Below are positions 45,109 through 52,604 of a stretch of 64,000 bases of DNA, piece after piece (the first letter of the stretch is position 1; the number at the start of each line of letters is the position of its first letter). Source of the DNA: Bacteroidetes bacterium HGW-Bacteroidetes-6 (GTDB lineage: Bacteria > Bacteroidota > Bacteroidia > Bacteroidales > DTU049); assembly GCA_002842495.1 (NCBI GenBank), contig PHDB01000009.1:19022-83021 (forward strand), read 5' to 3'. The notes under the pieces are model-generated. The model made no database searches. It saw only the letters and a list, made by a program, of their open reading frames with translations, and was not told the origin of the DNA. The position numbers were made by a program, and so were the translations under genes.

Positions 45109-45713
45109 TAAATAGTTTCTTGTTTTTGTTTCATAATTTGATACAGCAAATCGCGAGCTCTGAAAAGCTGTGCTTTAACTGTGCCCAACGGCAAACTGAG
45201 TTCTTCTGCAATTTCTTCGTAGCTGTATTCTTTATAATAGCGTAGTTCTACAAGAGTCCTGTAGTGAGGTTTCAGCTTGTCGACTACTTCGCGCATAGCT
45301 TTGTGTTTCTGCTTTTTAATAATCTGCTCTTCCGGATCGAGTCTTTCGCAAGGAATACTTTGAGCCAACCCGCCGTCTTCGGTGTTTGCAGACTGATCGA
45401 TAGAAGTGGTGACAATTTTTTTCTTTCTTATAAAATCGATGCAGTTGTTTGAAGCAATTTTGAAAAGCCAGGTGCTGAAAGCGTAATCGGGAGTGTACTG
45501 TGTTAGATTGCGGAAAGCCTTCCCGAAAGCCTCTATGGTGAGGTCGTCGGCATCGTTGGAGTTGTTGGTCATTTTCAGCATCATGAAATAGATGGCTTCG
45601 CGGTAATTCTTCATTAACTCGGTATAGGCTTTCTGATCGCCATTGCCGAGTGCGCGTTCCACAAGTTCATAATCCCTCTTGGCCTTCTCCGTGAAGTTTG
45701 GGCTTATTTCCAT
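45108..45713 (-). CDS. ECF-type RNA polymerase sigma factor
   Basis: 201 residues. Region 2: KNYREAIYFMMLKMTNNSNDADDLTIEAFGKAFRNL and FSTWLFKIASNNCIDFIRKK; region 4: HYRTLVELRYYKEYSYEEIAEELSLPLGTVKAQLFRARDLL with a clear helix-turn-helix. It overlaps the GT2 gene by 10 bases upstream and the MBL gene by one base downstream. No anti-sigma gene is next to it, so control must come from elsewhere or from its own expression level. Confidence 0.95.
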   Translation of the reverse strand: MEISPNFTEKAKRDYELVERALGNGDQKAYTELMKNYREAIYFMMLKMTNNSNDADDLTIEAFGKAFRNLTQYTPDYAFSTWLFKIASNNCIDFIRKKKIVTTSIDQSANTEDGGLAQSIPCERLDPEEQIIKKQKHKAMREVVDKLKPHYRTLVELRYYKEYSYEEIAEELSLPLGTVKAQLFRARDLLYQIMKQKQETI

Positions 45714-46849
45714 CGTTCTGGTTTGTTGAAAATGTTCGTTATATATATAAGCGACGTAAGTGCCGCCAATATTGTTTCAAGAACAGGCGAAATTAATAAT
45801 AATTTTTTTTCTTTCAGCTTTTTTGCAGCATTCCCAAAAATTATCCATTGAATTGTCCACTTTATCAAAACAATGGCTGCAACCAATAATGTCTGATATT
45901 GTAACAGTAATAATGTAAGAACCAATGCAGGAAAAAGCAAAATGTTCAGGTGGTATAAACCCAAATAAATCTTATGCGGAAATCGATAATAGCCGCTGGT
46001 TGAAAGATGTCTTTTCTTTTGATACCACCAGGCTTTAAATTTGTGCTTGGGCTCCGAAAAAGTGAAAGAAGCCGGTGTAAAACAAACGGAAGTATTGTGT
46101 TTGTTGCTGTTTGCCGAAACAAAAAGATCGTCGTCGCCCGATGAAAGTTTATAATGAGCTGTAAAACCACCACTTTTTAGAAAAAGCTCTTTCGAATACG
46201 ATAGATTTCGACCAACACCCATGTACGGGAATCCCGATAAAGCAGCCGAAAAATACTGAATGGCTATGTGCATTGTATCGAAGCGAATGAGTACATTTAA
46301 AAGCGAACGTCGTCGATAATATTTTCCGTATCCCAAAACAATACGTTCGTTTTGCCCGGCGGCGTCAATCATCTCGCTTATCCAAAACGGACCTGTTGGT
46401 CTGCAATCGGCATCGGTTAACAGTAGCTGATTGTGTCGCGCTTCTTTTATTCCAACCGACAATGGAAATTTTTTGCCCTCGTTCACCACAACCGAATCGG
46501 TGAGACGCACAATTTTCAAGTGTGGATTGCTTATTTTGAATGCACACAGTAAATCCCAACTATCGTCCTGAGAATGATCGTCAACTACCAAGATTTCAAA
46601 ATCGGGGTAATCCTGATTAAGAAGAAACGGTAAATTTTCTCTCAGGTTCAGGTATTCGTTCCGGGCGGCTATTACTATAGTTACGGGTGGCTGATGCTTT
46701 GAATGAGAGCGGTTTTGTTTTTGCCAAAATGCAAACCGTCTGAAAAAAATCAAATAGTAAAACAAAAATATCAGCAGCGAAAGCGCAAGACTTCCTGCCA
46801 GAATAACCATCCACAGCGGATGTTGATCGAATTGAAAATCGAAGGACAT
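45704..46849 (-). CDS. Family 2 glycosyltransferase, membrane-anchored
   Basis: 381 residues. One N-terminal membrane helix (LWMVILAGSLALSLLIFLFYYL), then the GT-A fold: VTIVIAARNE, FEILVVDDHSQDDSWDLL, LLLTDADCRPTGPFW (DxD-like), GDDDLFV and the motif region KRHLSTSGYY, followed by two to three C-terminal helices. Processive GT2 enzymes with this layout build surface polysaccharides. The ATG at 46849 is chosen because the in-frame ATG at 46870 overlaps the -7 promoter element. Confidence 0.92.
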   Translation of the reverse strand: MSFDFQFDQHPLWMVILAGSLALSLLIFLFYYLIFFRRFAFWQKQNRSHSKHQPPVTIVIAARNEYLNLRENLPFLLNQDYPDFEILVVDDHSQDDSWDLLCAFKISNPHLKIVRLTDSVVVNEGKKFPLSVGIKEARHNQLLLTDADCRPTGPFWISEMIDAAGQNERIVLGYGKYYRRRSLLNVLIRFDTMHIAIQYFSAALSGFPYMGVGRNLSYSKELFLKSGGFTAHYKLSSGDDDLFVSANSNKHNTSVCFTPASFTFSEPKHKFKAWWYQKKRHLSTSGYYRFPHKIYLGLYHLNILLFPALVLTLLLLQYQTLLVAAIVLIKWTIQWIIFGNAAKKLKEKKLLLISPVLETILAALTSLIYITNIFNKPERWK

Positions 46850-46856
46850 TGTGGGG

Positions 46857-46864
46857 CAAAAGTA
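46857..46864 (-). promoter_or_regulatory. -7 element TACTTTTG, 7 bases from the ATG
   Basis: TAnnTTTG match that overlaps the longer GT2 frame and fixes the start at 46849; suggests a leaderless mRNA for the GT2-sigma-MBL operon. Confidence 0.55.
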
Positions 46865-46935
46865 ATTCAAATTAGTGGTTTGTGTTGGGTTGCTGCAAAT
46901 TTATTTATTCGGACCTGTTTTTTGTGAAATGATTG

Positions 46936-46965
46936 TTGGGAAAATTATTTTTTTCAATATTTTTG
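46936..46965 (+). promoter_or_regulatory. Promoter of the 46989 gene
   Basis: TTG at 46936-46938, 19 bases, TATTTTTG at 46958-46965: full match in both elements and spacing. Confidence 0.65.
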
Positions 46966-46988
46966 CATAAATAATTGGATTGATTTGT

Positions 46989-47753
46989 ATGAATAGCGAG
47001 TTTTGTAGAAACTTTGCCGAAAAACAAATTTGGAAACTGAAAAAATTTTCATCTTTGGGATTTGTTGTGAAGCTCACATTAAGTATTCTTACAGGGTTAA
47101 TCGTTTTTTCGAAAGTGTTTGAGCTTAAAAAGCATACTTCTTTTCACCTTGTTATCTTTGCTTTGGCAGCTGTTTTTGTGATTATTTTTTCAATTTGGTC
47201 CATTAAATCGTGGATGTTTACTCCAAAAGAACAATGGCGAACCTTTGTAGATCAATACTACAGCGCCCTATTCGATTTTATTCAAGAGGAAAATACTGAA
47301 ATTACTTCAATTTGGCCAATTCGGAAAACCGATGTCAGAATAATTAACCATTCAGGAATTATCCATTGTTGTTATGAAGAACTTGAAAGTCAAAACTTAT
47401 TCAAGGGAAACTTTGGGAATAACCCATTTGAATTGTCCGAAATTGACGTCGCACATTTGTTCAAATCGAAGTTTAAAGGTTTTTTTTGTTATGTAGAATA
47501 TGAGGTTGAAATTGAATCGTCATTTGGTTCTATCAGTGAGTATATTGAAAAAATATTTGAAAAATATAAAGGGATAGCGTTTGATGAATTGATATTGAAT
47601 TCGCGTGAAAATATTTTATTTTTTGCTATTCGTACCAATAGAAAACTTTTTGGTTGTAAGGAAAAAAGAAAGATTCGAAAATTGCAAACCGATATCGAGT
47701 ATTTCAATAACATGTTTGCTTTTTTGCGAGAAGCGGCTTCTTGTGTTGCTTGA
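46989..47753 (+). CDS. Hypothetical membrane protein
   Basis: 254 residues from the ATG at 46989 (a TTG at 46980 is less likely). Two predicted helices near the N-terminus (GFVVKLTLSILTGLIVFS and LVIFALAAVFVIIFSIWSI), then a soluble cytoplasmic domain of about 170 residues with mixed helices and strands. A similar layout occurs in DUF3137-type proteins, but I do not see a decisive motif. Neighbouring genes give no clue. Convergent with the Rieske-like gene, 18 bases apart. Confidence 0.7.
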   Translation: MNSEFCRNFAEKQIWKLKKFSSLGFVVKLTLSILTGLIVFSKVFELKKHTSFHLVIFALAAVFVIIFSIWSIKSWMFTPKEQWRTFVDQYYSALFDFIQEENTEITSIWPIRKTDVRIINHSGIIHCCYEELESQNLFKGNFGNNPFELSEIDVAHLFKSKFKGFFCYVEYEVEIESSFGSISEYIEKIFEKYKGIAFDELILNSRENILFFAIRTNRKLFGCKEKRKIRKLQTDIEYFNNMFAFLREAASCVA

Positions 47754-47771
47754 TAATGATTTTTGCCACAA

Positions 47772-48188
47772 TCAATTATACACATGCACATACACGCCAT
47801 CGAAAATGGTATGGTACGTTGCGGCAGGTTTGGTGCTGGGTCCATTCACAATGCTTCCGTCGAGAATGAGAAAGCGCGATCCGCAGTGCGGATCCGAAAC
47901 GGTGAGCCCTGATGTGTCAACTACAAGCCTTTCGCAATCGCCGGTTGGATGATATGGGCATGCTCTTTCAATGGCGACAAACGAATCGAAAGATGAACGA
48001 TAAATAATAAGCCCTTTGTAGCCTCCTGTAAGGTAAACATAACCCCCAACGGCATTCAGGTCGTTGTAGTTAGCGTTATTGATATCAACATAGATATCAA
48101 TCGGTACATAGGGAATTCTGTTTTCGTCTTTTTTGCAAGAAGAAAAAGTTATTAACACAGCAAAAAATGTAGCGGTGAAATATTTCAT
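47772..48188 (-). CDS. Rieske-like lipoprotein with atypical ligand motifs
   Basis: 138 residues. Signal peptide with lipobox FSSC then KKDENR: an outer-membrane or periplasmic lipoprotein. The core resembles a small Rieske domain: ERACPYHPTGDC and DPHCGSRFLILDGSIVNGP in place of the usual CxH and CxxH motifs. CPYH has one extra residue between Cys and His, and the second motif has lost one of its pair (DPHCGSRF instead of CPCHGSRF). It may have the fold without a normal 2Fe-2S cluster. Confidence 0.75.
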   Translation of the reverse strand: MKYFTATFFAVLITFSSCKKDENRIPYVPIDIYVDINNANYNDLNAVGGYVYLTGGYKGLIIYRSSFDSFVAIERACPYHPTGDCERLVVDTSGLTVSDPHCGSRFLILDGSIVNGPSTKPAATYHTIFDGVYVHVYN

Positions 48189-48321
48189 GCCTCAAAATCG
48201 TTCATTTAGAACCTCAAAGATAGTGAAAAACTTTTTGGTAAATCTTTGCCCAGAGAAGTCGAACGTAAAAAAAAAGTTGTATTTTCGCTGTTTGAAATTA
48301 TTCATCTGAAGAACGGGATAT

Positions 48322-48639
48322 ATGAGAATACTTAAATATATAGTGCTAATAGTCGCGTTGTTGTTGCCCTTGGCTTCATTTCAATCGTGTCGCACTTCGA
48401 ACCTGAGTAATCGGGAACGGCAGATTCAGCGTGAAAAGAAAAAACGTCAGCGCAACGATACCGTATTGTATCAGAAAGCTCTGAAGCGTCATATGAAATC
48501 ACAAACCAAAGAAACCCGCAAATCGATGCGTCGTGCTCTCAACGAAGCAAATCGTAATCGTAATCATCGTAAGGAATTCTTCGTGAAGCGCTGGTTCAGA
48601 GATTGGTTTGGCTACAAACAGGAACGTAACAAAGGTTAA
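48322..48639 (+). CDS. Small basic lipoprotein
   Basis: 105 residues. Signal peptide with lipobox-like FQSC, followed by a strongly basic helical segment (NRERQIQREKKKRQRNDT and MKSQTKETRKSMRRALNEANRNRNHRKEFF) ending in WFRDWFGYKQE. No homologue family recognised. It has its own terminator directly downstream. Confidence 0.7.
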   Translation: MRILKYIVLIVALLLPLASFQSCRTSNLSNRERQIQREKKKRQRNDTVLYQKALKRHMKSQTKETRKSMRRALNEANRNRNHRKEFFVKRWFRDWFGYKQERNKG

Positions 48640-48643
48640 TATA

Positions 48644-48670
48644 AAAGGGCTGCAATGCAGCCCTTTCTTA
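48644..48670 (+). terminator. Rho-independent terminator of the small lipoprotein gene
   Basis: AAAGGGCTGCA / TGCAGCCCTTT inverted repeat followed by TCTT, 5 bases after the stop codon and 13 before the next ATG. Confidence 0.8.
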
Positions 48671-48682
48671 TGTCCGCTAAAT

Positions 48683-50374
48683 ATGACTCAGCCCATACTC
48701 GATATTTCTTCATTAACGGTTTCGTTTGGTAATTCCAAAGCTGTAAACGATGTTTCGTTTCAGTTGTTCCCGGGCGAAGTGTTGGGGGTTGTTGGCGAAA
48801 GTGGCTCCGGTAAATCGCTTACCGCTCTTTCAATCATGGGATTGCTTCCTCCGGCTAAAAATCTGACTGCAAATGGTTGCATTTATTTCGAGCAGCAAAA
48901 ACAGAAAAGTGTAGACATTTTGAAGCTGAAGACGGGGGAGCTGAACAGCATCAGGGGAAATAATATCAGCATGATTTTTCAGGATCCTTTGAGTTCGCTC
49001 AATCCTTCAATTCGTTGCGGACGACAAGCTGCTGAGCCTTTGCGCCATCATGCGAAAATGGGAAGACGCGAAGCTAAAAATAAAATTCTTGAGCTTTTTG
49101 CAAAGGTCGCACTACCCGATCCGCGGAAAGTTTTTAATGCATATCCGCATCAGCTTTCGGGCGGACAACGGCAACGGGTGATGATTGCCATGGCCATGTC
49201 GACCAGGCCACGTGTTTTGATTGCTGATGAGCCTACAACAGCACTCGATGTAACGGTGCAGAAAGAAATTATTCAGCTTCTTCACAAGCTTAGAGCTGAG
49301 TCGGGAACAGCTATCGTTTTTATTTCGCACGACCTCGCATTGGTGAGTAATATCGCCGACCGTATTGTTGTAATGCAACATGGACGTGTTGTTGAACAAG
49401 GTTCTGTGTCGGAGGTTTTTTCGAACTCTCAGGCAGCTTACACAAAAGCGTTGCTGGCATGCAGGCCAACGCTTTCCGGAAATCCGGATCGCTTGCCAAC
49501 AGTCAATGATTTTGTTGATGGTGTTCAGAATAAATCAGCACACACTATAAGGAAGGCTTTTCCCAAAAATCAGATACATGAAAACCTGATTTTAAGTGTC
49601 GAAAATCTTAGTGTTCATTATGCCATGGGCCGTCGCAATCGCGAAAATGCTGATGTTTGGTTTCGGGCCAACGACAATATTTCGCTTGATCTTTTTCAGG
49701 GTGAAACTCTCGGGCTTGTTGGCGAATCGGGTTGTGGTAAATCTACACTTATTCGGGCAATTCTGCAGCTGATTAAACCTACTGCCGGCAATGTGATGTT
49801 TGATAACCACAATTTAGCAATACTAAGCAACAGAGAGCTTCGTAAACTCAGAACCCGGCTTCAGATTGTGTTTCAGGATCCATATTCCTCGCTTACCCCT
49901 ACACTGTCGGTTAAAGATGCTTTGCTCGAACCCATGAATCAGCATCGTATTTTTGGCAGTCGTCGCGAACGTCTTGAGTATGCCGTGCATATTCTTGAAA
50001 AAACAGGATTATCGGGCGACGATCTTGGAAAATATCCACATCAGTTTAGTGGTGGCCAGCGCCAGCGAATTGTGATTGCCAGAGCTTTGGTTCTGAAGCC
50101 CGAAATTGTGTTTTGCGACGAGTCGGTTTCAGCACTCGATGTGAGTGTTCAGGCACAGGTTCTCAATTTGTTCAACGACCTGAAAGATGAATTTGGGCTC
50201 ACCTATGTTTTTATTTCGCACGATATGAATGTGGTTGGATATATGTCGGACCGAATCGCTGTAATGGAAAAAGGAAAAATTGTTGAGTCTGGTCTGGCCT
50301 CCGATGTTCTTTCGAATCCCAAACAAGAATACACCCAAACGCTGATTGATTCAATTCCCAAAGTGATGGTGTAA
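48683..50374 (+). CDS. Fused double ATP-binding protein of a peptide/nickel-type ABC importer
   Basis: 563 residues with two ABC ATPase modules (DppD- and DppF-like). Module 1: Walker [32 protein letters not shown]. Module 2: [31 protein letters not shown]. Both end in Opp/Dpp-specific tails ([19 protein letters not shown] and [14 protein letters not shown]). This matches YejF/GsiA-type proteins that drive uptake of peptides or similar solutes. No permease or binding protein is adjacent; in Bacteroidota such genes are often apart. The ATG at 48683 follows the terminator; an upstream start would lie in it. Confidence 0.93.
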   Translation: MTQPILDISSLTVSFGNSKAVNDVSFQLFPGEVLGVVGESGSGKSLTALSIMGLLPPAKNLTANGCIYFEQQKQKSVDILKLKTGELNSIRGNNISMIFQDPLSSLNPSIRCGRQAAEPLRHHAKMGRREAKNKILELFAKVALPDPRKVFNAYPHQLSGGQRQRVMIAMAMSTRPRVLIADEPTTALDVTVQKEIIQLLHKLRAESGTAIVFISHDLALVSNIADRIVVMQHGRVVEQGSVSEVFSNSQAAYTKALLACRPTLSGNPDRLPTVNDFVDGVQNKSAHTIRKAFPKNQIHENLILSVENLSVHYAMGRRNRENADVWFRANDNISLDLFQGETLGLVGESGCGKSTLIRAILQLIKPTAGNVMFDNHNLAILSNRELRKLRTRLQIVFQDPYSSLTPTLSVKDALLEPMNQHRIFGSRRERLEYAVHILEKTGLSGDDLGKYPHQFSGGQRQRIVIARALVLKPEIVFCDESVSALDVSVQAQVLNLFNDLKDEFGLTYVFISHDMNVVGYMSDRIAVMEKGKIVESGLASDVLSNPKQEYTQTLIDSIPKVMV

Positions 50375-50467
50375 AATGGTGTTATAGGAGTTCCTTGCTT
50401 TCATGCACGATGAATCGGATTTTTATGTAATACTCCTTACCTCTTATTACTTACTTCTAATACGAGT

Positions 50468-50482
50468 CGTTGCAGTGCAACG
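50468..50482. repeat. Palindromic repeat in intergenic region
   Basis: CGTTGCA G TGCAACG, with a GAG/CTC extension beyond a mismatch and the tail CGTCTCTACA, echoed at 50511-50520 as CGCCTCTACA. It resembles the short palindromic intergenic repeats common in Bacteroidota and cyanobacteria. Confidence 0.5.
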
Positions 50483-50541
50483 TCTCTACAATGAATAATT
50501 CTAATAAATAGCGCCTCTACACATAAATTTTAATTATTTTT

Positions 50542-50574
50542 ACTCATCACTCATCACTCATCACTCATCACTCA
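50542..50574. repeat. Tandem 7-bp repeat (ACTCATC, about 4.7 copies)
   Basis: Four exact copies of ACTCATC at 50542-50569 plus a partial copy, between the convergent ABC and ansA genes. The length is prone to slippage. Confidence 0.9.
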
Positions 50575-50595
50575 CAACTGGCTGCTGACCACTGT

Positions 50596-51633
50596 CTACT
50601 TCTCTCCTCTCCCCATTTCCCCGCAAAGCGGTTTTTCGAGTTTCGAGGCCAATTGCTGACCGGTGAATCCTTGGCCAAGCAGAAACATAGCTTTTGCAAT
50701 AGCAGCTTCGGTAGTGATATCATGGCCCGAAACAACGCCCATGTCGAGCAATTGTTTACTGGCAGCATATTTTCCCATTTCAACTACTCCACCTTTGCAC
50801 TGTGTTACGTTGAACAATGTTTTCCCGTTTTTAATGGCTTCGCTGATAATTTGAACAAAATCGCTTCCAGAAGGAGCATTGCCCGAGCCAAATGTTTCCA
50901 GAATTACAATGTCGATGCCCTCTTGTAGCAATAAATTTCGGGTGAATTCTTTGGTAATTCCCGGAAATAGTTTCAAAATACCAACACGTCCCGACAGGTT
51001 TTTGTGAACTTTCAGGTTTTTGAAACTAGGGCGAGCTATTGCGCTTCGGTTGAAGCGGATATTTACACCTATTTCGGCCAGAACAGGGTAATTGCCCGAA
51101 AGAAAAGCGTCGAAGTTTTCGGCATTCACTTTCGAGGTTCGGTTGCCACGAAGCAATTTGTTTTCGAAGCAAACTGCCACTTCGGGTACAATGGGTGTAT
51201 CGTCGTCGTAGGCCGATGCAATTTCGATGGCATTGATCATGTTTTCGCGTCCATCGCTGCGAATCATCCCCAGCGGTAATTGCGAACCGGTCAGAATTAC
51301 AGACTTGTTGAGATTTTCGAGCATGAAACTCAGCACCGAAGCTGTGTAGGCCATAGTGTCCGAACCATGCAAAATCACAAATCCATCGTATTGCAAATAA
51401 TTATTTTCGATGATCCCAGCCAGTTCCTTCCAAAATTCGGGATCCATATCCGACGAGTCGATTACTTTTTCCATCGAATGCATGTCGATACTCACAGGCA
51501 GGCGCTCAAGAATGGGAATATAGTGGTAGAGATTGTTCATCTCAAGCGGAATAAGTGTTCCGTCGGTTTCGCTTTTTACCATACCGATGGTTCCACCGGT
51601 ATAAATCATCAGAATCGAACGTTTTTTTGTCAT
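50596..51633 (-). CDS. ansA: L-asparaginase type I (cytoplasmic)
   Basis: 345 residues, no signal peptide. Catalytic Thr in IYTGGTIGMV near the N-terminus; second Thr and Asp in ILHGSDTMAYTASVL; then TGSQLPLGMIRSDGREN. It hydrolyses asparagine to aspartate and ammonia. The start at 51633 overlaps the tatD stop by 4 bases (ATGA), so the two are coupled; the longer frame up to 51945 is the antisense shadow of tatD. Confidence 0.95.
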   Translation of the reverse strand: MTKKRSILMIYTGGTIGMVKSETDGTLIPLEMNNLYHYIPILERLPVSIDMHSMEKVIDSSDMDPEFWKELAGIIENNYLQYDGFVILHGSDTMAYTASVLSFMLENLNKSVILTGSQLPLGMIRSDGRENMINAIEIASAYDDDTPIVPEVAVCFENKLLRGNRTSKVNAENFDAFLSGNYPVLAEIGVNIRFNRSAIARPSFKNLKVHKNLSGRVGILKLFPGITKEFTRNLLLQEGIDIVILETFGSGNAPSGSDFVQIISEAIKNGKTLFNVTQCKGGVVEMGKYAASKQLLDMGVVSGHDITTEAAIAKAMFLLGQGFTGQQLASKLEKPLCGEMGRGEK

Positions 51634-52409
51634 GAAATGGAAATCTTTGAAAAAATTTCTGTTGAATTGATAAATAAGTGATTGGCTGCTTCTTCGGTCG
51701 GTAAATTCAACAGCTGGGCCAGATAGGTGAGTACATATTTGAGATATGCAGGTTCGTTGCGCTTGCCGCGCAAAGGCATGGGAGCCAGATATGGAGCGTC
51801 GGTTTCGAGAACAAGATGTTTTACACCAACGTGTTTTACAATTTCGGGCAAATTGCTGTTTTTGAATGTCAATACGCCGCCAATTCCAAGCTTGAGACCA
51901 AGTTCTATGGCTAAATCGGCATCGTGGTTGTTGCCGCTGAAACAATGAAGAACGCCTGTAACTTTGCCTTTGAAAAGCTGCAACACATCGAGCACTTCTT
52001 TCATCGAGTTTCGCTGATGTACCGAAACCGGCAGGTTCAATTCGACAGCTTTGTTAAGTTGAGCTTCGAATACCGTTTTCTGTGCTTTAGCAAAAGTAGC
52101 GTCCCAATATAAATCAATCCCGATTTCGCCAATAGCAACCCACGGAAAACCCGAAACAATTTCGCTTTCGAAATGCTCCAATTGTTCGCGCCAATCTTCG
52201 TTTACGCTGGTAGGATGAATACCTGTCATTCCCGAGAAAAATCCCGGAAATTCGATAATGGTTCGCTTCAGAATATTGGTGGTGCCGTTGTCGATATCGG
52301 GGAGCAAGGCATGCACAACACCTTCGGCGCGCGCACGGCGCACAACATCGTCGAGGTCTTCCTCAAATTCGGGAAGATACAAATGGCTATGTGTGTCGAT
52401 GATGCGCAT
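51630..52409 (-). CDS. tatD: TatD family metal-dependent DNase
   Basis: 260 residues. IIDTHSHLYLPEF (metal His pair), GEIGIDLYWD, PVSVHQRNS, GVLHCFSGN and LVLETDAPYLAP are the signature blocks. A 3'-5' exonuclease and apoptosis-related nuclease family. Starts at 52409 (MRIIDTHSH); the frame from 52439 would overlap the promoter. Operon with ansA. Confidence 0.95.
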   Translation of the reverse strand: MRIIDTHSHLYLPEFEEDLDDVVRRARAEGVVHALLPDIDNGTTNILKRTIIEFPGFFSGMTGIHPTSVNEDWREQLEHFESEIVSGFPWVAIGEIGIDLYWDATFAKAQKTVFEAQLNKAVELNLPVSVHQRNSMKEVLDVLQLFKGKVTGVLHCFSGNNHDADLAIELGLKLGIGGVLTFKNSNLPEIVKHVGVKHLVLETDAPYLAPMPLRGKRNEPAYLKYVLTYLAQLLNLPTEEAANHLFINSTEIFSKISIS

Positions 52410-52597
52410 GATGCAATCGGATAACGTTTGTGGCTGCAAAGATAATGAATTGTGGGATGTTTTTTCATTGTGGTGATGAGGCGGTTGAAGGTAGTTTGTT
52501 TCCGCTCATTATAGGAACGTGTGGCAACAGGCTTTGGCTTTTGACAGCCTGCCGAAAACAGAGAAAACAAAATCAAGAAGTGAATTCTTTTTACCAT
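52268..52597 (-). CDS. Possible truncated lipoprotein ORF
   Basis: The frame begins MVKRIHFLILFSLFSAGC, a convincing lipoprotein signal, then KPKPVATRSYNERK. After about 60 residues it runs into and past the tatD start in another frame and loses coding character. The tatD promoter lies inside it. Most likely the 5' remnant of a lost lipoprotein gene, less likely a short real gene. Confidence 0.25.
   Translation of the reverse strand: MVKRIHFLILFSLFSAGCQKPKPVATRSYNERKQTTFNRLITTMKKHPTIHYLCSHKRYPIASCASSTHIAICIFPNLRKTSTMLCAVRAPKVLCMPCSPISTTAPPIF
52437..52444 (-). promoter_or_regulatory. -7 element TATCTTTG of tatD-ansA
   Basis: TAnnTTTG match 27 bases upstream of the tatD ATG. Confidence 0.55.
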
Positions 52598-52604
52598 TCA
52601 AATA

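Noticed and set aside
50542..50574. Regular short repeats that might be a CRISPR array
   Set aside because: Units are 7 bases with no spacers; a simple tandem repeat. No cas genes anywhere in the window.
51634..51945. N-terminal extension of ansA
   Set aside because: Antisense-like, basic low-quality sequence within tatD; the true start overlaps the tatD stop in ATGA.
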